DNA of 59,078 bases from Prorocentrum cordatum (GCA_963575745.1 CAUYUJ010015296.1:283259-342336), one strand, 5' to 3'; shown: positions 10,970 through 22,419, counted from the stretch's first letter. Notes: a model not told the origin generated them from the sequence alone. Numbers and translations are program-made.

Positions 10970-11345
10970 CGAGGCGACCACGGCCGCCCTCCAGGCGAAA
11001 CCTCGTCAGACCCCGCCAGCGCACGGGGCTCCCGCGAGGCGCCCACGGCCGCCCGCTGGGCGAAACCTCGGCATCTCCAGCCCGCGCGCAGGGCGCCCAC
11101 GAGGCGCCCATGGCCGCCCACCAGGTGGAACGTGTGCAGGCCCAGCGTGCGCGGGCGCCTTCGGGGCGCCCCCTGCCGCCCGCCGGGGGGCGCCTCGGCA
11201 GGCGCAGCTGGCGGAGCGGGGCGCCCCCGGGGCACCGTCTGCCGCCGACGGGGCGCGGCCCGCCGAGGCGCCGGCAGACCCAGCCAGCGCCAGGGGGGCC
11301 CACGGAGCTCCCACGGCCGCCCCCCGGGCGAGGCCGCGGCAGGAG
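10970..11345. repeat. ~65-bp GC-rich tandem repeat, about 6 copies
   Basis: The core GGCGCCCACGGCCGCCC recurs near 10973, 11038, 11102, 11164, 11233 and 11307, often with GGGCGAAACCTCG after it. Related sequence occurs at 53925-54060. All six frames are long and open here, which is compositional. Confidence 0.7.
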
Positions 11346-11438
11346 TACGGCGGCCGGGAAGCACACGTGACAGCCCCTCCAAGTGTGAGCACGGACTGAG
11401 GAATGCGGACGCATCCTAGGCCGAGGTCACAGATCTCC

Positions 11439-11440
<2 letters not shown>

Positions 11441-11490
<50 letters not shown>

Positions 11491-11514
11491 GTATGTGTAT
11501 ATATATGTATGTAT
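11441..11514. repeat. (AT)n microsatellite
   Basis: About 37 dinucleotide units, with GT interruptions toward the 3' end. Confidence 0.95.
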
Positions 11515-12050
11515 AGTTGGACAGTTGCTGCGCGTGTAAAAAATCTTGTATGAGAATTGGGGGCAGGATTTGGTAGACGCCGGGATGTTGTGTTGCATGT
11601 GAAATATAAGTTGGACAGTTCTTGACCCATGTCTAAATATGACGTTGCTTGATCATCCCGCCGCTGGGCAAAACCCACAAAACCGTTTTTGCCAGGATTC
11701 TATGGGGGGATGGGTGTGGATGACGCTGTTTCAGACTCTCCATTGCCTTGTGACGTGTCAAGGAAAATCCCGACGCGCCGCTGTAGAACAACGCAAGGTC
11801 ACAATACACGATTACAACATAGAAAAAACCCAATCAGTGGAGTATTTTCGTTAAACAGATGGACCTGGAACCCGGGAGCCCGGGAAACCAGAACCCACCG
11901 AAATCGGCCCAGAACTAATAACCAGCAACCCGGGAGCCCAGAAACGGGAACCCAGGAACCCAGCTTGCTACCAACATCGGCGGGAAATTTTCGCCAAATC
12001 TTTCAACTTCCGCTAGGACCCCTTCAGTGAGCACTGATTGGGGAAAACAG
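11515..12050. other. No recognisable gene
   Basis: Moderate GC. Includes short GGAACCCGGGAGCCC-like repeats at 11868-11960. No motif or credible ORF was seen. Confidence 0.5.
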
Positions 12051-12230
12051 CATTCAGGCAGAATAGCGCCGCATACGATGCCTGAGCGCAACATGTCATA
12101 ACTAATCATTGCATGCGCATACGAATAGCACTATGCCATAACATGTTACATCCGTCGCATACCATTGCATGGGATCAGCATGGCGCAACCCGGTATGGCA
12201 TAGCATGCTATAAGATTCGCGTGTGCGTTA
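12051..12230. repeat. Degenerate GCATAGCATG-type repeats
   Basis: Loose ~10-bp units built on GCATRGCATA / CATAAC. The same family is larger at 52540-52805. Confidence 0.55.
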
Positions 12231-13260
12231 TTATTAGTGTTATCGTCAGCACTACCGTAGCCAACAGTTTCAGATAGTATAGCCGAACTGGCCACATCAT
12301 ATAGCACCACAGCGTAGCATCGCATGGAAAAGAAGAGAAGCACATAGTGAACTTGGGGAGCCCAGCGAGCCCGAGGAGCCCAGGGAGCCTTCGGAACCCC
12401 GCTCAGGGAACCCGTGCCGCCGGGGCCGGAGGGCGCAAGAGCCGTGGGGGCGTCTTGCACGAAGCAGGCACGGACCCCTGAGGCCGGGCACGCGGCAGGG
12501 CTCGCCTCGTGTCGACGCGGCGGCCACGCCAGCGCGGGCGCGCAAGACTGCAAGCCACTGGCCGCAATCGGCCAGTGTTGGATGAGCTCGATGTTCAGAA
12601 GACCACGATCGATCAATTTTGAACGATCCGCGCGGTGTCCGAAAGCAGCGCGCAAGCCGTCGCGGCACGAGCCTGCTGCAGTCTCGGAAGCGCGTGATGT
12701 CTGTCATGCATTCGTCGGCCGGCAAGGGGCGGAGTCACATGACGTTTCACACTCGGGTCCTGCTGATGGAGAGCGTGTTGCGCATGGAGCAGCCCTAGGG
12801 AGAGACGCAGATTGATCTGATCGGTAAGCAGACACAGGTTGGCATCACCCAAGCATACTAATATCATGTGTGCGTGTGCACCCCAGGAGGGACGCGCACG
12901 CTGAGACACTTTATGGTGTTTGTTCGGTGGCGTTTTTTTCTGGCAGTGCCGCTCGAGGAATGATCTACTACAATATGTGCTTACTGTATATTCGGGTCGG
13001 ACGTGCGCTCCCAAGAGGGGCGCATCGTACCAGAGGCTCGGAACCCAACGCAAGACCAAGGCCCCGACAGCGCCCGAAAGACAAAGGAGGGCGTCTGCGC
13101 CCAACCCCGTCCGCATCAGCGGGCGCGCTGTCCAAGCGCCCGCCCCCCCATAGAGATTTAATCGGGTTTCCGTTTGCGGGGCGGACCTTAAGGTGATACA
13201 TTCCTTCAATTAGAACGTTATTTCATTCTGGAGAGTGGATGGGGCTTGGTTTGGGCGATT
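12231..13260. other. GC-rich spacer, no recognisable gene
   Basis: Contains a run of GAGCCCAGGGAGCC-like repeats (12355-12400) and a TTTTGAACGATCC half-site near 12615 that resembles the palindromes at 14960 and 15031. Open frames exist on both strands but overlap each other and show no domain. Confidence 0.45.
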
Positions 13261-13261
13261 C

Positions 13262-13690
13262 TGCTTGGGACTTCCTCAAAATCTGCACGGTGTGGCCCCT
13301 GGTGTGGCTTGGTTTGGCCTGGTTTGGCCTGGATTGGCCGTGCGCCCCGCATTAGGCACCCTCAGAATTTGTTCGGTTTGGTTCCTGATTTGGTCTGGTT
13401 TAGGCCGGGTTTGGCTTCAGACGTCCTCTAAATATGCTTGGTTTTGCCCTGGTTTGGCCTGGCCTGGAGTTGGTTTCGAGTGAGACGTCCTCAATATTTG
13501 TTTGGTGTTGCCTCAGTTTGGTCTGGTTTGAGCCTGGTTTCGCTTGGAAAGTCCTCGTTTGTTGCTTGGTTTGGCCCTGTTTTGGTTTCGTTTCGGCATA
13601 GTTTCTTTTCAGACGTCCTCAGTGGTTGCTTGTTTTCTCCATCGTTTAGCATGGTTTTGGCTCCGTTTCGTTCGAAACGTCCTGAACATG
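13262..13690. repeat. ~64-bp tandem repeat, 6-7 copies
   Basis: The anchor (C)AGACGTCCTCA and a TTGGTTTGGCCTGGTTTG stretch recur near 13269, 13356, 13419, 13483, 13548, 13613 and 13676. Copies differ by substitutions and small indels. Confidence 0.8.
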
Positions 13691-14910
13691 TGCGGTGCTG
13701 GTTCGAGCTGGCGGACTGCACACGATAAATCATGGAATGTCTGTACGGTTGGGTCACATCCGTTATGGTCGCCTTGCGGACTCAACACGCAGTGGGATGT
13801 GGCACGTTTCCTTGGGCATGAACGGTTAACTCGCACACGGCATGGTGGGCGTGTATAAAACGAAGTAATGGCACGGTGTCTGGTGTCATGAATATTTAAT
13901 GTGGTCCACATGTAACACGACTGCGCTACACACTGGCGGGCGGCATGGGTGTGGATATTCCCAACACGCTGTGGATCGGCATGGGCGTGCGCGGCGACGT
14001 TGGGAGAAAACCATTCCGAGGCTGTAGTATCTCTTTCTGCGCCCCACAGGATCGGACAGCGGCGTGGATGTCGCGACGTTTCATGTGGGGAGGGGCGACC
14101 GGCTCCCAGCGCCGACGACTCCTGTCCATCAAGATAGCCGCGTCCGCCCATCGAGGGTGGGGTGCGCTTTGCCGCCGGGATCCAGCTATTCGTTGGCTTC
14201 CCGCTTGCCGAGAACAAATCCTCAGAGCGTGAATTACCTACCCCGCTTTCGCTTCCAGGCAAAACCAAGTCATACCACGCGCCTCCTCGTCAAGCGGCCT
14301 GACCAGTACAGGCCGTGGTTTGGCATCGCTTGGTATCTCTTGGAAGCGAGGGTGGTCAAAAGCGAGGTCGGTTTGGTTTGCCCCTTCCGACTGGCGCAAG
14401 CCTCTGCGCGGCGCGGGAGGGGCAGCAGCTCCAAGAGGGCCAGCGCCGCGACGGCAGCTCGGGCGGGGAAGCGGCGGGCACGGCGGGGGCGCGCGAGCAT
14501 GGGCCGGCACCGTACGCCCATTCGCCAGCGGTCGTCCCAGCCAGCGTCGCACCGCGAGCGGTGCCTCGCTCGCGGCATCTTCGGTGCCAGGGTGGGTGGC
14601 GCCTTGCATGTGGCACAAAGTACGCCCCACGACGCCTAGCCACATCGGAGCTCATCGCGCCGTCTGGCCGGGGCTGGAGGGCAGGCAGCAGCACGCAGGG
14701 CCAACTCGCTGTGCACTTACGCCCGCCCTTTCTTTCACGACGTTGGCCCTGGAGTTGCAGGGTCGTTCGCGGGGGCGTGAAGAGGATCACGCCCTGGGCG
14801 CGAGAAGACTATCGCGCTCCGCTCTGCGGTCTGGACTGGAGAGCTGTCCTCCGCCAAGGGGGTGTGCACGAGCGTGCACCGAGCCGCGCTCCGCCGGGTG
14901 CGGGGCAGCC
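13691..14910. other. No recognisable gene
   Basis: Several overlapping open frames (for example 13945-14232 +, 14315-15139 +) lack domains and are Arg/Ala-rich, as random GC-rich DNA would give. Confidence 0.45.
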
Positions 14911-15107
14911 GGCTACGGTAGGTTTTCGTCGTGTCGACCAGCGGCGACCCCAGCGCGGACGTTCAAGGTTGAACGCCGCCGGCGACCCAGAATCGGTCGA
15001 TGTTGAACGATCGGACGTTGCGGCAGCGGCGGATCGTTCAAGGTTGAACGATCCCTGCGGTGTCAAAAACCAACGCTGGGGTCGGCACGACACGAACCTG
15101 CCGTACC
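14911..15107. mobile_element. Fold-back (MITE-like) element with inner palindromes
   Basis: The left arm GGCTACGGTAGG...TCGTCGTGTCG...CGACCCCAGCG (14911-14957) is the imperfect reverse complement of CGCTGGGGTCGGCACGACACG...CCTGCCGTACC (15071-15107). Between them lie two palindromes: CGTTCAA-GG-TTGAACG at 14960-14975 and a perfect 24-bp one at 15031-15054. The element is too short to encode anything. No clear target duplication was found. Confidence 0.6.
15031..15054. repeat. Perfect inverted repeat GGATCGTTCAA / TTGAACGATCC
   Basis: Eleven-base arms around GG. A shorter version lies 70 bp upstream, and half-sites occur at 15000 and 12615. Confidence 0.85.
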
Positions 15108-15195
15108 ACTGTTGGTCGGCAGCGAGCTGGGTCCAGTGAGCGGTCGGGCTGGCGGCGGGACGCGACCGTAGCCAATGCGGGCGGAAACAGAAGTC

Positions 15196-15338
15196 GGGGG
15201 CAACGATGGGGGGGATAGGCATAGGGGGGGATGCGTCGACCCCCGGTCGCCCATTGGTCGCCGATAGGGGCCCGATAGCCCCAATTTGCCCAGGAAGGTG
15301 CGGAGTCACTATCGGAGGGCCAATCGCCGATCTTTCTG

Positions 15339-15371
<33 letters not shown>

Positions 15372-15435
15372 TATCGACGACTCCAGGTCTATTTTTTTCC
15401 CCCCCTATGCCTATCCCCCCCCTTATCGTTGCCCC
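15196..15435. mobile_element. Fold-back element with (AT)n loop
   Basis: The left arm (15196-15230: GGGGGCAACGATGGGGGGG..., GATAGGCATAGGGGGGG) is complementary to the right arm (15399-15435: CCCCCCCTATGCCTATC... CGTTGCCCC). The loop holds a stretch shared with 29563-29665 (GCGTCGACCCC...GATAGCCC) and (AT)n at 15341-15369. Confidence 0.65.
15341..15369. repeat. (AT)n microsatellite
   Basis: About 14 units in the loop of the surrounding fold-back element. Confidence 0.95.
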
Positions 15436-15496
15436 TCAAGGAGGGGCAAGACGGGAGAAGGGAGCGGCCGCGGAACAGCCAGAAAGCTCTCAGATC

Positions 15497-15660
15497 AGGA
15501 GGGGAGCGAACACACAGACACAATCAACCCTCAACTCTCAGGATCCAGATGGGAACATGTTGGAAGTGGGGGGAAACGAACACCTCATAAGGATGGGAAA
15601 ATGCCAGGGATCCTGGGATTCGTGGCCATCTACTTGTGTGTCCCGGGGCTCCTTATATCA
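15497..15660. repeat. Dispersed repeat D2, copy 1
   Basis: AGGAGGGGAGCGAACACACA...GACACAATCAACCCTC and the following AT-richer tail match 29339-29500 in the same orientation. A weak third trace lies at 35546-35582. Confidence 0.6.
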
Positions 15661-15896
15661 GACCACGTTGATCGTCGAGCGGCGCCGGAGGCCTGGCGCG
15701 TGAGCTCGGCGGTGGCGCGGCAGAAGAGCTGCGGCCGGGTGCACGTGCCGACCGGCCTTGCGCAGGGGGCGGCCTCTGGCGCGCGGCTCTCGGAAGGCGC
15801 AGGGGCGCGTGAGCCGAGCACGTGAGCCGCCGCCACGGTCGCATCATCGCACGCAGCGATCGACAAGGCAGGCCGCGCACCAGGGGTCGCTGCTGC

Positions 15897-16268
15897 TCAG
15901 GGTCGCACCTGCGTGCAGCCGGAGCCGTCGTCGAACGTGCCTCCCGCGTGCTCCGCGGCGGTCGGCTTGCGGCGCGCGATGCGCTCGTCGGTGAAGTGGG
16001 CGCGACGGAGTGTCTTGACAGGAATGCGGCGGGCGAAGCCGAAGCCGCCCACGACCAGAGCAGGGGCGAGGGAAGCCAGGTTCTTCTCGACGGCCTTGGC
16101 GAGCGCGTCGATCTCCATCGCGCTGGCGTCGCGCAGCACCTCGAGACCAGCAGAGCGATGCCGGCACGGTTTTGTTGCAGGCCTCGGCGGCCGGAGAAGG
16201 CTCCCAGGCGCGGGCGATGCGGCTCGATGCGGATCCCGACCTTCCCCACGCCGTCGTCGCGCGTGCAT
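15897..16268 (-). CDS. Candidate exon or ORF, unknown protein
   Basis: The 123-codon minus-strand frame has a more protein-like central part than its neighbours, including MEIDALAKAVEKNLASLAPA then VVGGFGFARRIPVKTLRRAH, with an inner ATG at 16118. Just before the stop there is a CAG|GTGCG that could be a splice donor. The family was not recognised. The five other frames here are also largely open because of high GC, so this could be chance. Confidence 0.3.
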   Translation of the reverse strand: MHARRRRGEGRDPHRAASPAPGSLLRPPRPATKPCRHRSAGLEVLRDASAMEIDALAKAVEKNLASLAPALVVGGFGFARRIPVKTLRRAHFTDERIARRKPTAAEHAGGTFDDGSGCTQVRP

Positions 16269-16884
16269 CGCCGACGTCGCCGATGCATCGCCGGTGCCTC
16301 GGCGCTGCGGCGCGATCCTCGGGCCCCAATCTGCCCTGGCCCCATGTCGGAGGTTTCTGGTTGGTCAGAGGTCGAGCATTTTGGGAAGGCACCCGAGAGC
16401 AGGATCCGAGCGGAGGCGGGGCGCGGACGGGCCGCAGCGCGGAGGGTCCGAGCCGGCGGCGCACTCGCTCTGCCGGCCCCGTGCGGCTCCACGCTTCCTG
16501 CCGCCTGCTGCGCCCCCCCCTTCCCTCCTCTTCTGCGGTAGCACCTCATGGGAGCCTTGCATTTCCTCGAAATTTCTGGCAGCATGCATTCGGCACGCCG
16601 GCATTTGAGCAAACTTGAGGAACCTGAGCAAACCTGAGGAACTCGCAAAAAAAAACCTCTGGAGTGCATGCGCGTGTGCTAGCGCCTGGCAGTCGAGGAG
16701 GACGCGCCGACAGGAAGGTGTGGGAGGCTCCCATAAGTTGCCACCGAACCTGCCCCCTTCTCTCGGGCCGGACGACAGGGTAGGGTAGGGAAGGGGGGTG
16801 TACGACATCTGCTGCATGCAGCTGATTTCCGCCCCGCCGCCAGGCCCAGTCCTCGATACGTGGGCGCCTCCTGGCGCCAGGAAA
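16269..16884. other. No recognisable gene
   Basis: GC-rich. Two short direct repeats, GAGCAAACYTGAGGAAC, occur at 16610-16640. A GT(A)GGG run lies at 16775. No domain is seen in any frame. Confidence 0.45.
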
Positions 16885-17075
16885 ACCAGCTACGTTCGGA
16901 CGGTGCCAGGACGAGGATCAATCCGTTCCAGAGCGTTCCGGAACGCTCTCGGAGCGTTCCAGAGTTCTCTGAGAAGGCCCCGGCGCCCGAGGCATTGTCC
17001 AGAGCCGCCACATCTCAGAGATTCTCGATGTATCCTCACCCGATTTTATCCTCGTCCTGGCTTCGTCTTATACGT
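16885..17075. repeat. Dispersed palindrome-bearing repeat, copy 1
   Basis: Contains the 20-bp palindrome AGAGCGTTCCGGAACGCTCT (16930-16949). The flanks CGGACGGTGCCAGGACGAGGAT and CTCAGAGATTCTCGATG...CGATTTTATCCTCG align with 55214-55395, where the same palindrome is at 55268-55287. Confidence 0.7.
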
Positions 17076-17329
17076 GAGCTGATTCTCTACCCTGCCCTCT
17101 GCCATCCTACCATCCCACCCTTTCGTTCCCCCCCTTCTCGCTGCCTCCCTGGCTGTGTTCAAGAGGGGGTGGGGGGAGATGGGCGGGCATGGGCGGCGTT
17201 CTGGGAAGGAATGGGGGCTCAGAGTGGATCGGCAGCCTCTGAGCAGGCCTCTTGGAAGGCGGGAGGGATTCTAAAGGCTCCCTGCCTTTTTGAGGGGGAC
17301 AGAGAAACTTCACAACAATGAAATGCTCG

Positions 17330-17458
17330 GAGGTTCGCGCGGATTTCTTTGATCGGCGCTGGGCCTTCCTGGAGGCGCCTCCGGCCCCGCCCCTGGCGCG
17401 CTCCGCGCGCCAGGGAGGGGGCGTTCAGCGCAGATCTTGGAGAACCGCGCGGACCTCC
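17330..17458 (+). mobile_element. Inverted-repeat element family E, copy A (introner-like)
   Basis: The ends GGAGGTTCGCGCGG and CCGCGCGGACCTCC are near-perfect inverse complements. The middle has CCTGGCGCGC...GCGCGCCAGGGAGG. A pyrimidine-rich tail shared with copy B (TGTCTTCCTCTT) then leads to CTAAG at 17500, a possible 3' splice site. Copies B and C sit in the same position relative to exons. Confidence 0.6.
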
Positions 17459-17500
17459 CAAAGTCTATGCCTGTGCCGTGTCTTCCTCTTCGCCTCTAAG

Positions 17501-17727
17501 CAGGCCCCCCCCCCCCCTCTTCGTCAAACCCTTCTTGCGCGCCTCCAACCTCATCTTCGTCTTCGCGCTCGTCTCCCCAATGGCCTCGAGGATTGGAACT
17601 CGGCCGTGCCCGGCCCAGAGTTCACGGAGTCGTCGAAGTTCCTGATGGACCGGGGCTTCGGCGGGGGAAAGGCGGAGGAGGAGGAGGAATGGGAGCAGCT
17701 GCGGTGCTCTCCTCGGCTCCTCTTACA
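17501..17727 (+). CDS. Candidate exon between two introner-like repeats
   Basis: Bounded by the acceptor-like CCTCTAAG at 17500 and by the GTGAGC that opens introner copy 2 at 17728. Two frames are open. One ends LEDWNSAVPGPEFTESSKFL...EEEEEWEQLRCS; the other begins LFVKPFLRASNLIFVFALVS. The first looks more like a soluble exon end and the second like a membrane segment, so the frame is undecided. No family was recognised. The call rests on the splice-site context. Confidence 0.35.
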
Positions 17728-17849
17728 GTGAGCGGCTTGAACAAGGAACACTTACTTTTCAAAAGGGGCTCTGTCGTTCCTCAGGCTTGCATGCGTTATT
17801 TGTCGCTCCCTTGGAAAAAGGGGCTTCGTTCCTTATTTATCGTTCCTAG
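17728..17849 (+). repeat. Introner-like repeat family I, copy 2
   Basis: Begins TTACA|GTGAGCGGCTTGAACAAGGA and shares ACACTTACTTTTCAAAAGG, GTCGTTCCTCAGGCTTG and TGCGTTATTTG with copy 1. It ends CGTTCCTTATTTATCGTTCCTAG. Near the ends, AACAAGGAAC and GTTCCTTATT are imperfect inverse complements. Confidence 0.75.
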
Positions 17850-18710
17850 TGGCATGTGCAGGGGTCGAGCACACGACGGCCCACAGTAGGGTTTCCGCCC
17901 CTGCGTCGAGGTCAAAATTGCCATTGATGCAAGATCTCCTCCACCCACCACCAATGAACCCTCTCCGACAACCGACTCCTTCTAGTCTTGCATGTGCAGA
18001 GTCAGACAGTATTGGCTGGCCTCCCAAGCAGTCAGTAGTAGCATGTACACTGAGGGCATTACATAACGTGGCAAACGCATGCGGCAAGCGCAAGCTGAAA
18101 GGAGCTCGTCCTCCTCTTCCACACCCCAATAAACACCAAACCCAATCCCTAAGCAGAGTGGTGCAGGGAGTTCGGCGGTATTTGACAGCGTTGATGTACC
18201 AGACTGGCGCTGCAAGTGCACGCTGGCCTAGTACGATTGGGACAGAGCGCAAGCCTGGTGTGCGCTGCGTCTTCGCCTGGGCGCGTGGCCTGAGTATAGG
18301 CTCCCATAGTGCTGTCGTCGATGGGTAGTGCTGAGATTGATGCTGCATGGGAGTTCGGCGTTTCTTTGCTGTCCCGAGAGGGTGGTCCATTCGTTAAGTA
18401 TGCGCGGGGCAAGTTAATGTGATGGTCGAATGGTTTAATGGGATGCGCCCCTTGAAGGCGGAGGTGTGGTGCAGTTGCTTCAAAATCTGTGGTTGTTGCT
18501 ATACTTGTCGTGCAGAGCTCGCAGAGTTCTGTCGGCATGTTGTATGTGCCCTCGAGTGGTACTAGACTTGCTGGATTGCGCGGGCTACACTTGCACCAAC
18601 TGCTGTTGAGTCCCAAGGAGACTTCTGTGACCAATGTGGGTAGGTGCGTTAGTTTGTGTGCGACGTGGTTGTGCTTTAGGTACTGATGGAGGACCATCGT
18701 CATCATAATC
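17850..18710. other. No recognisable gene
   Basis: A + frame at 17849-18328 is open for 159 codons but shows no domain. The base composition is less GC-rich than its surroundings. Confidence 0.4.
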
Positions 18711-21060
18711 ACTTTCGCAAGTTTTCTTTATATCACCACCATAACCACCACCACCATCATGCTCAAGACCGCCATGGTCGATGTTATTACCACCGCCGTC
18801 GTCATCATCGTTGACTTCGCCGTTGCTGTCGCCATCGTCACCCTCACCACCACCATCATCAGCATTGTCGTCATCCGCGTGGTCGCCGACGTCGTCGTCG
18901 CCATCATCACTTGTCCGCACAAGATATGGAGCTACAGGGAGGGTTTTCGCGTCATTGGGCCAGTTGACTTTTGCCAACAAGTTGCTGGTGGTTGGCCTGG
19001 ATGTCCTCGCGTTTTCTCTAGCATGCGAGCTGGCATATTCCAAGAGTTCGAACCGACTCCTCCGCCAAGGCCTGGCCTCGCGGCACCCCTCGGGTATTGC
19101 TGTTTCCTGTTCTCGCAGTACTCCTGCGAGATAAATCGTATCACAGTTTGCCAGGCGGTGTCGAACCTCAGCCGCCGCCTCATGCAAACAGCATTCTGCG
19201 GTTGCACATGCGTTATGATGTGTGGGGCGTGTTTTGTAGCAGCCACTCTCAAACGCATACGGCTCCGCTCGTGCGCGCGCCGCCGCCCGCGCATGTCAAG
19301 AGCACGCAAGAACCAGAGGTGTTGCAATCATTTCAAGGCATGGTTATGCAAACAGTACCTCGACGGTTCGGGTTGTTTGCACAACAAGTTGCCAGATTCC
19401 TGCGCGTGCGCACTCGCTGAAATCTCGAGATCCCATCGCATGCGTTTAGCCCTTCTGGCAAAAGAGAGCATGCGGACCGCAGACGACCTCATGCCGAGAA
19501 CATTCAAGAGCACCCGCCAGGTTATCCAATCACGCAATGCGGGCCACACGCGCTTTTGTCCACGCGAGCCGTCGCAACCCTGTCAAGCACATGTCGCCCC
19601 CCGAAGCATTTCAACACACAGGTGATCAAAACACCCTTCCCAGAATCTAGCCTATCATCTGTTCGCGCGCGCTTCTACTTCAACCTCCTCAGCACCATCG
19701 TCATCATCATCGTCAAGCCTGGAAGTCGCCAGCCGTCATCGCCATCATCATCACAAGTTGGAATATATCATCATCGTCGTCGGCGCCCTCGTCATCATCG
19801 CCACCACCATCATCATCGTCGACGTCGCCGATGTCCTCGTCACCATCATCACTCGCCCACCCGAGGCATGGATCTTGAGGAGCAGAGCCCGCGCGTTATT
19901 GGGCCTACTCATCATCCTTAGCGATCATCAGAGAGCAGCTTCACTTAAGCCCACTCGAGTTTTGCAAACGTGCTCCTGGGTGGGTGGGTGGGATGCTTGC
20001 TCGAGCGTGGGGGTCTGTCTCGCGCGGCTGCAGGTTGGTGAATTCCCCTTCACAGAAATAATAAGTTCTACCACCATCCTCCGCCTGGACTTATCGAGTC
20101 CCCGGGAATCTATGCAAAACACATATGATTCTGACCCAAGGTCCATCCTACCTGTGAATTCATACTATCCCAGCCAGGCCGGTATCGCCCCCCCCCCCCC
20201 CCGCCATCCTCTGCAACAAGTTCTATGCGCGCACACTCGTTTATCACGCGTCGTAAGTGTTTAAGAATCCCTTGCAAAAAAAACTGGACGAAGTGCGCAC
20301 GCGCGCGTCGTCGCGCGCGCATACCGAAATCCTTCACAAAAACTCGGTTTCGGAAGGGTTTCAAAATCGACGTCCGGAACATTTAAAAACAAAAAACACC
20401 GGTTTCCGCAACACGGATATTCAACAAAAGCGTGCGCGCTTTTTGCGAATGCTTGAGACAACCATCGGTCGTTCTCAAATTTTTCATAACATGCTACCAA
20501 GCGGGCTTCGCGCGCGCATGTCGAAATCGTTCGACCGCCCTCGCGCGCGTGCTGGGATGCCACGATCCGTGCCAAATCACACCGTGCGGGTCACTCTCGC
20601 GCGGCGCGCTGTGCCCCGCGCGCACGTCGAAGTCCTTCCAAAAACCTTCGTCACCGGAGCGAAGATGCCGTCATCGTCGCCGGCGTGATCGGCATCGGTG
20701 CCGTCACTGGCTGCCCCGTCGTCGTTGTCAGCATCGTCGCCAGCATCGCTATGATCATCATCGTGTCTGCCGTTGTCGACGTCGCCATGATACCGCGCCC
20801 GCCCAAGTCGCCGACTCGCACTGAAGTGCCCGCCGGGATGTTCCGAGCGGTCAGCGCCACCGCATTCGCGTCGGCCGCGCCAAACTAGCTGGCCGCTGCA
20901 CGCGCGAGCATGCGCGGCCTTGCGCGGCCGCAGAGATCCACCAGCCAACACCCAGCACTCATCGCAATCGCTCCCGGATGGGTTTTGCAAGCCAAGTTGC
21001 GGGTGCGTGGGTGGGATAATTGCACGAGCAGTGGAGCTGATAACTTCCAAGTTCGGCAAG
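18711..21060. repeat. Three ~1-kb diverged tandem units headed by ACC/ATC/GTC repeats
   Basis: Trinucleotide blocks at 18711-18915, 19694-19860 and 20670-20795 are each followed by a shared stretch (TTTTGC.A..AAGTTGC, GTGGGTGGGAT). Between the blocks lie runs of alternating GCGCGC with CGCGCGCATGTCGAAATC-type sequence. Spacing is about 980 bp. Long open frames here follow the repeats. Confidence 0.5.
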
Positions 21061-21954
21061 TGAGCTGCAGCCTTTAAGTTGCACCACGTAATGTGCACAT
21101 CGAGCGTGGACGAACCCATTGTCCGTTTTTTGGTGTATTCTATGTCGTGGCCTTTCGGGCCATCACGCCTCCGTGCCTGGGTTGTGGGCGCGCGGCGCAG
21201 TGGAAACATGGTCAAGAGTACCGCGTTTGTTTTTGAACGTGGGCGAAGCCCTCTGTGCTAGAGGGTCGTTCCCTAGCCACTCACGCTAAATATGTTTGCT
21301 GGCGGTATGTGTTGCAGGAGCTCGTATCGTTGTGCCGGACTGTTCAGCACCGCTACGCTCTGGACTGTGGCTCGGCCAGGGCAGGACGAGGAGCAACACT
21401 AGCTCGAGCTGACTCGCGCGCCAGCTGGGCGGCGTGCAGTGGCTCGCCGAGGAGAGGCCTCGGCCAGAGCCCGGCCTGGAGTCGCTGCAGCCCTTTTGGC
21501 CTCAAGGGAGACGGGCCCCTGCTCCCGGCGGGGGCCCACACGTGGAGCACATGGCACGGCGGCCGGCGCTGACGGCGCGGCGAGCGGCCTCTGGCGCGTG
21601 CCTGGCAGCACTCGGGCCTGGGCGCCGGGGCCTCGGCCGTGCCGCCGCTGGCCGCTGCGCCGTGTCTCGGGGAAGCGTGAGATTCGAGTTCGCCGGAGTT
21701 CGGGTCTGTCGATGTTCTTTGACGAGCTCGTCATGAGCCTTTGACGGTCCAGTGTTCGTGGGACGTGTCTGCAGCGGGAGTTCGCGTCAGACCTGTTCAG
21801 ACCGGGTCTCGGTGTCGTCAGTTTCCTGACGGCCCCGTCGTGCCCCCCCGAGTCCCCCGAACCCGAGTCGTGCGCCTCCCCGATCGTCGGGCGGATAGCC
21901 CAGGGGCGGGCATTCCACGCATCCCTCCGGAGGCCTCGCCGAAGACATGGGCGA
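21061..21954. other. No recognisable gene
   Basis: GC-rich, with overlapping open frames on both strands and no domain. It may hold the 5' part of the Nudix gene, but no supporting splice site was found. Confidence 0.4.
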
Positions 21955-22419
21955 TCTCTCTCTCTCTCTCTCTTTCTCTCCCCTGGACATGTTTTTGCGT
22001 CGCAGCGTGGCAGACGCAGCCCGCACGCGCGCTCGGGCAAGCCGGGTGACGGCACGATGGGATGAGGAGGGAGGAGGAGGAGGAGGAGAGGAGCAGGAGG
22101 AGGAGGAGGAGGAGGAGGAGGAGGAGGAGGGCTTGTCTGGATGCCAGAGGGGAAGACCGGATGGAGAGGAGCGGCCGCGGGAGGAGGGGAAGGAATTATG
22201 CGCTCAGGCAGCGGGGGCCGCCGCGCGGCGCCTGGGGCGGCCAATCCTCCTCCTCCTCCTCCTCCTCCTCCTCCTCCTCCTCCTCCTCCTCCTCCTCCTC
22301 CTCCTCCTCCTCCTTCCTCCTCCTCCTCCCTCTCCTCCTCCTCTCCTCCCTCCTCCTCCCCCCCTCCTCCCCCTCCCCCTCCCCCCCCCTCCACCCCCCT
22401 CGCCCTCCCCTCCTCCCCC
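21955..22419. repeat. (CT)n, (GGA)n and (CTC)n cluster
   Basis: (CT)n at 21955-21978, (GGA)n at 22064-22130 and (CTC)n at 22245-22419. The last two are mutually complementary and could pair. The (CTC)n lies upstream of the first Nudix exon on its sense strand. Confidence 0.9.

Noticed and set aside
13645-13668. Partial spliced-leader-like TTTTGGCTC
   Set aside because: Explained by the 64-bp tandem repeat, whose units vary around GGTTTTGG.
14315-15139. 274-codon + strand frame
   Set aside because: Arg/Ala-rich without a domain and ends inside a fold-back element.
21483-21508. Second possible spliced-leader relic (GCAGCCCTTTTGGCCTCAAG)
   Set aside because: Needs an inserted base and breaks the CCATTTTGG core; it lies in GC-rich sequence with no gene start nearby, so chance is likely.
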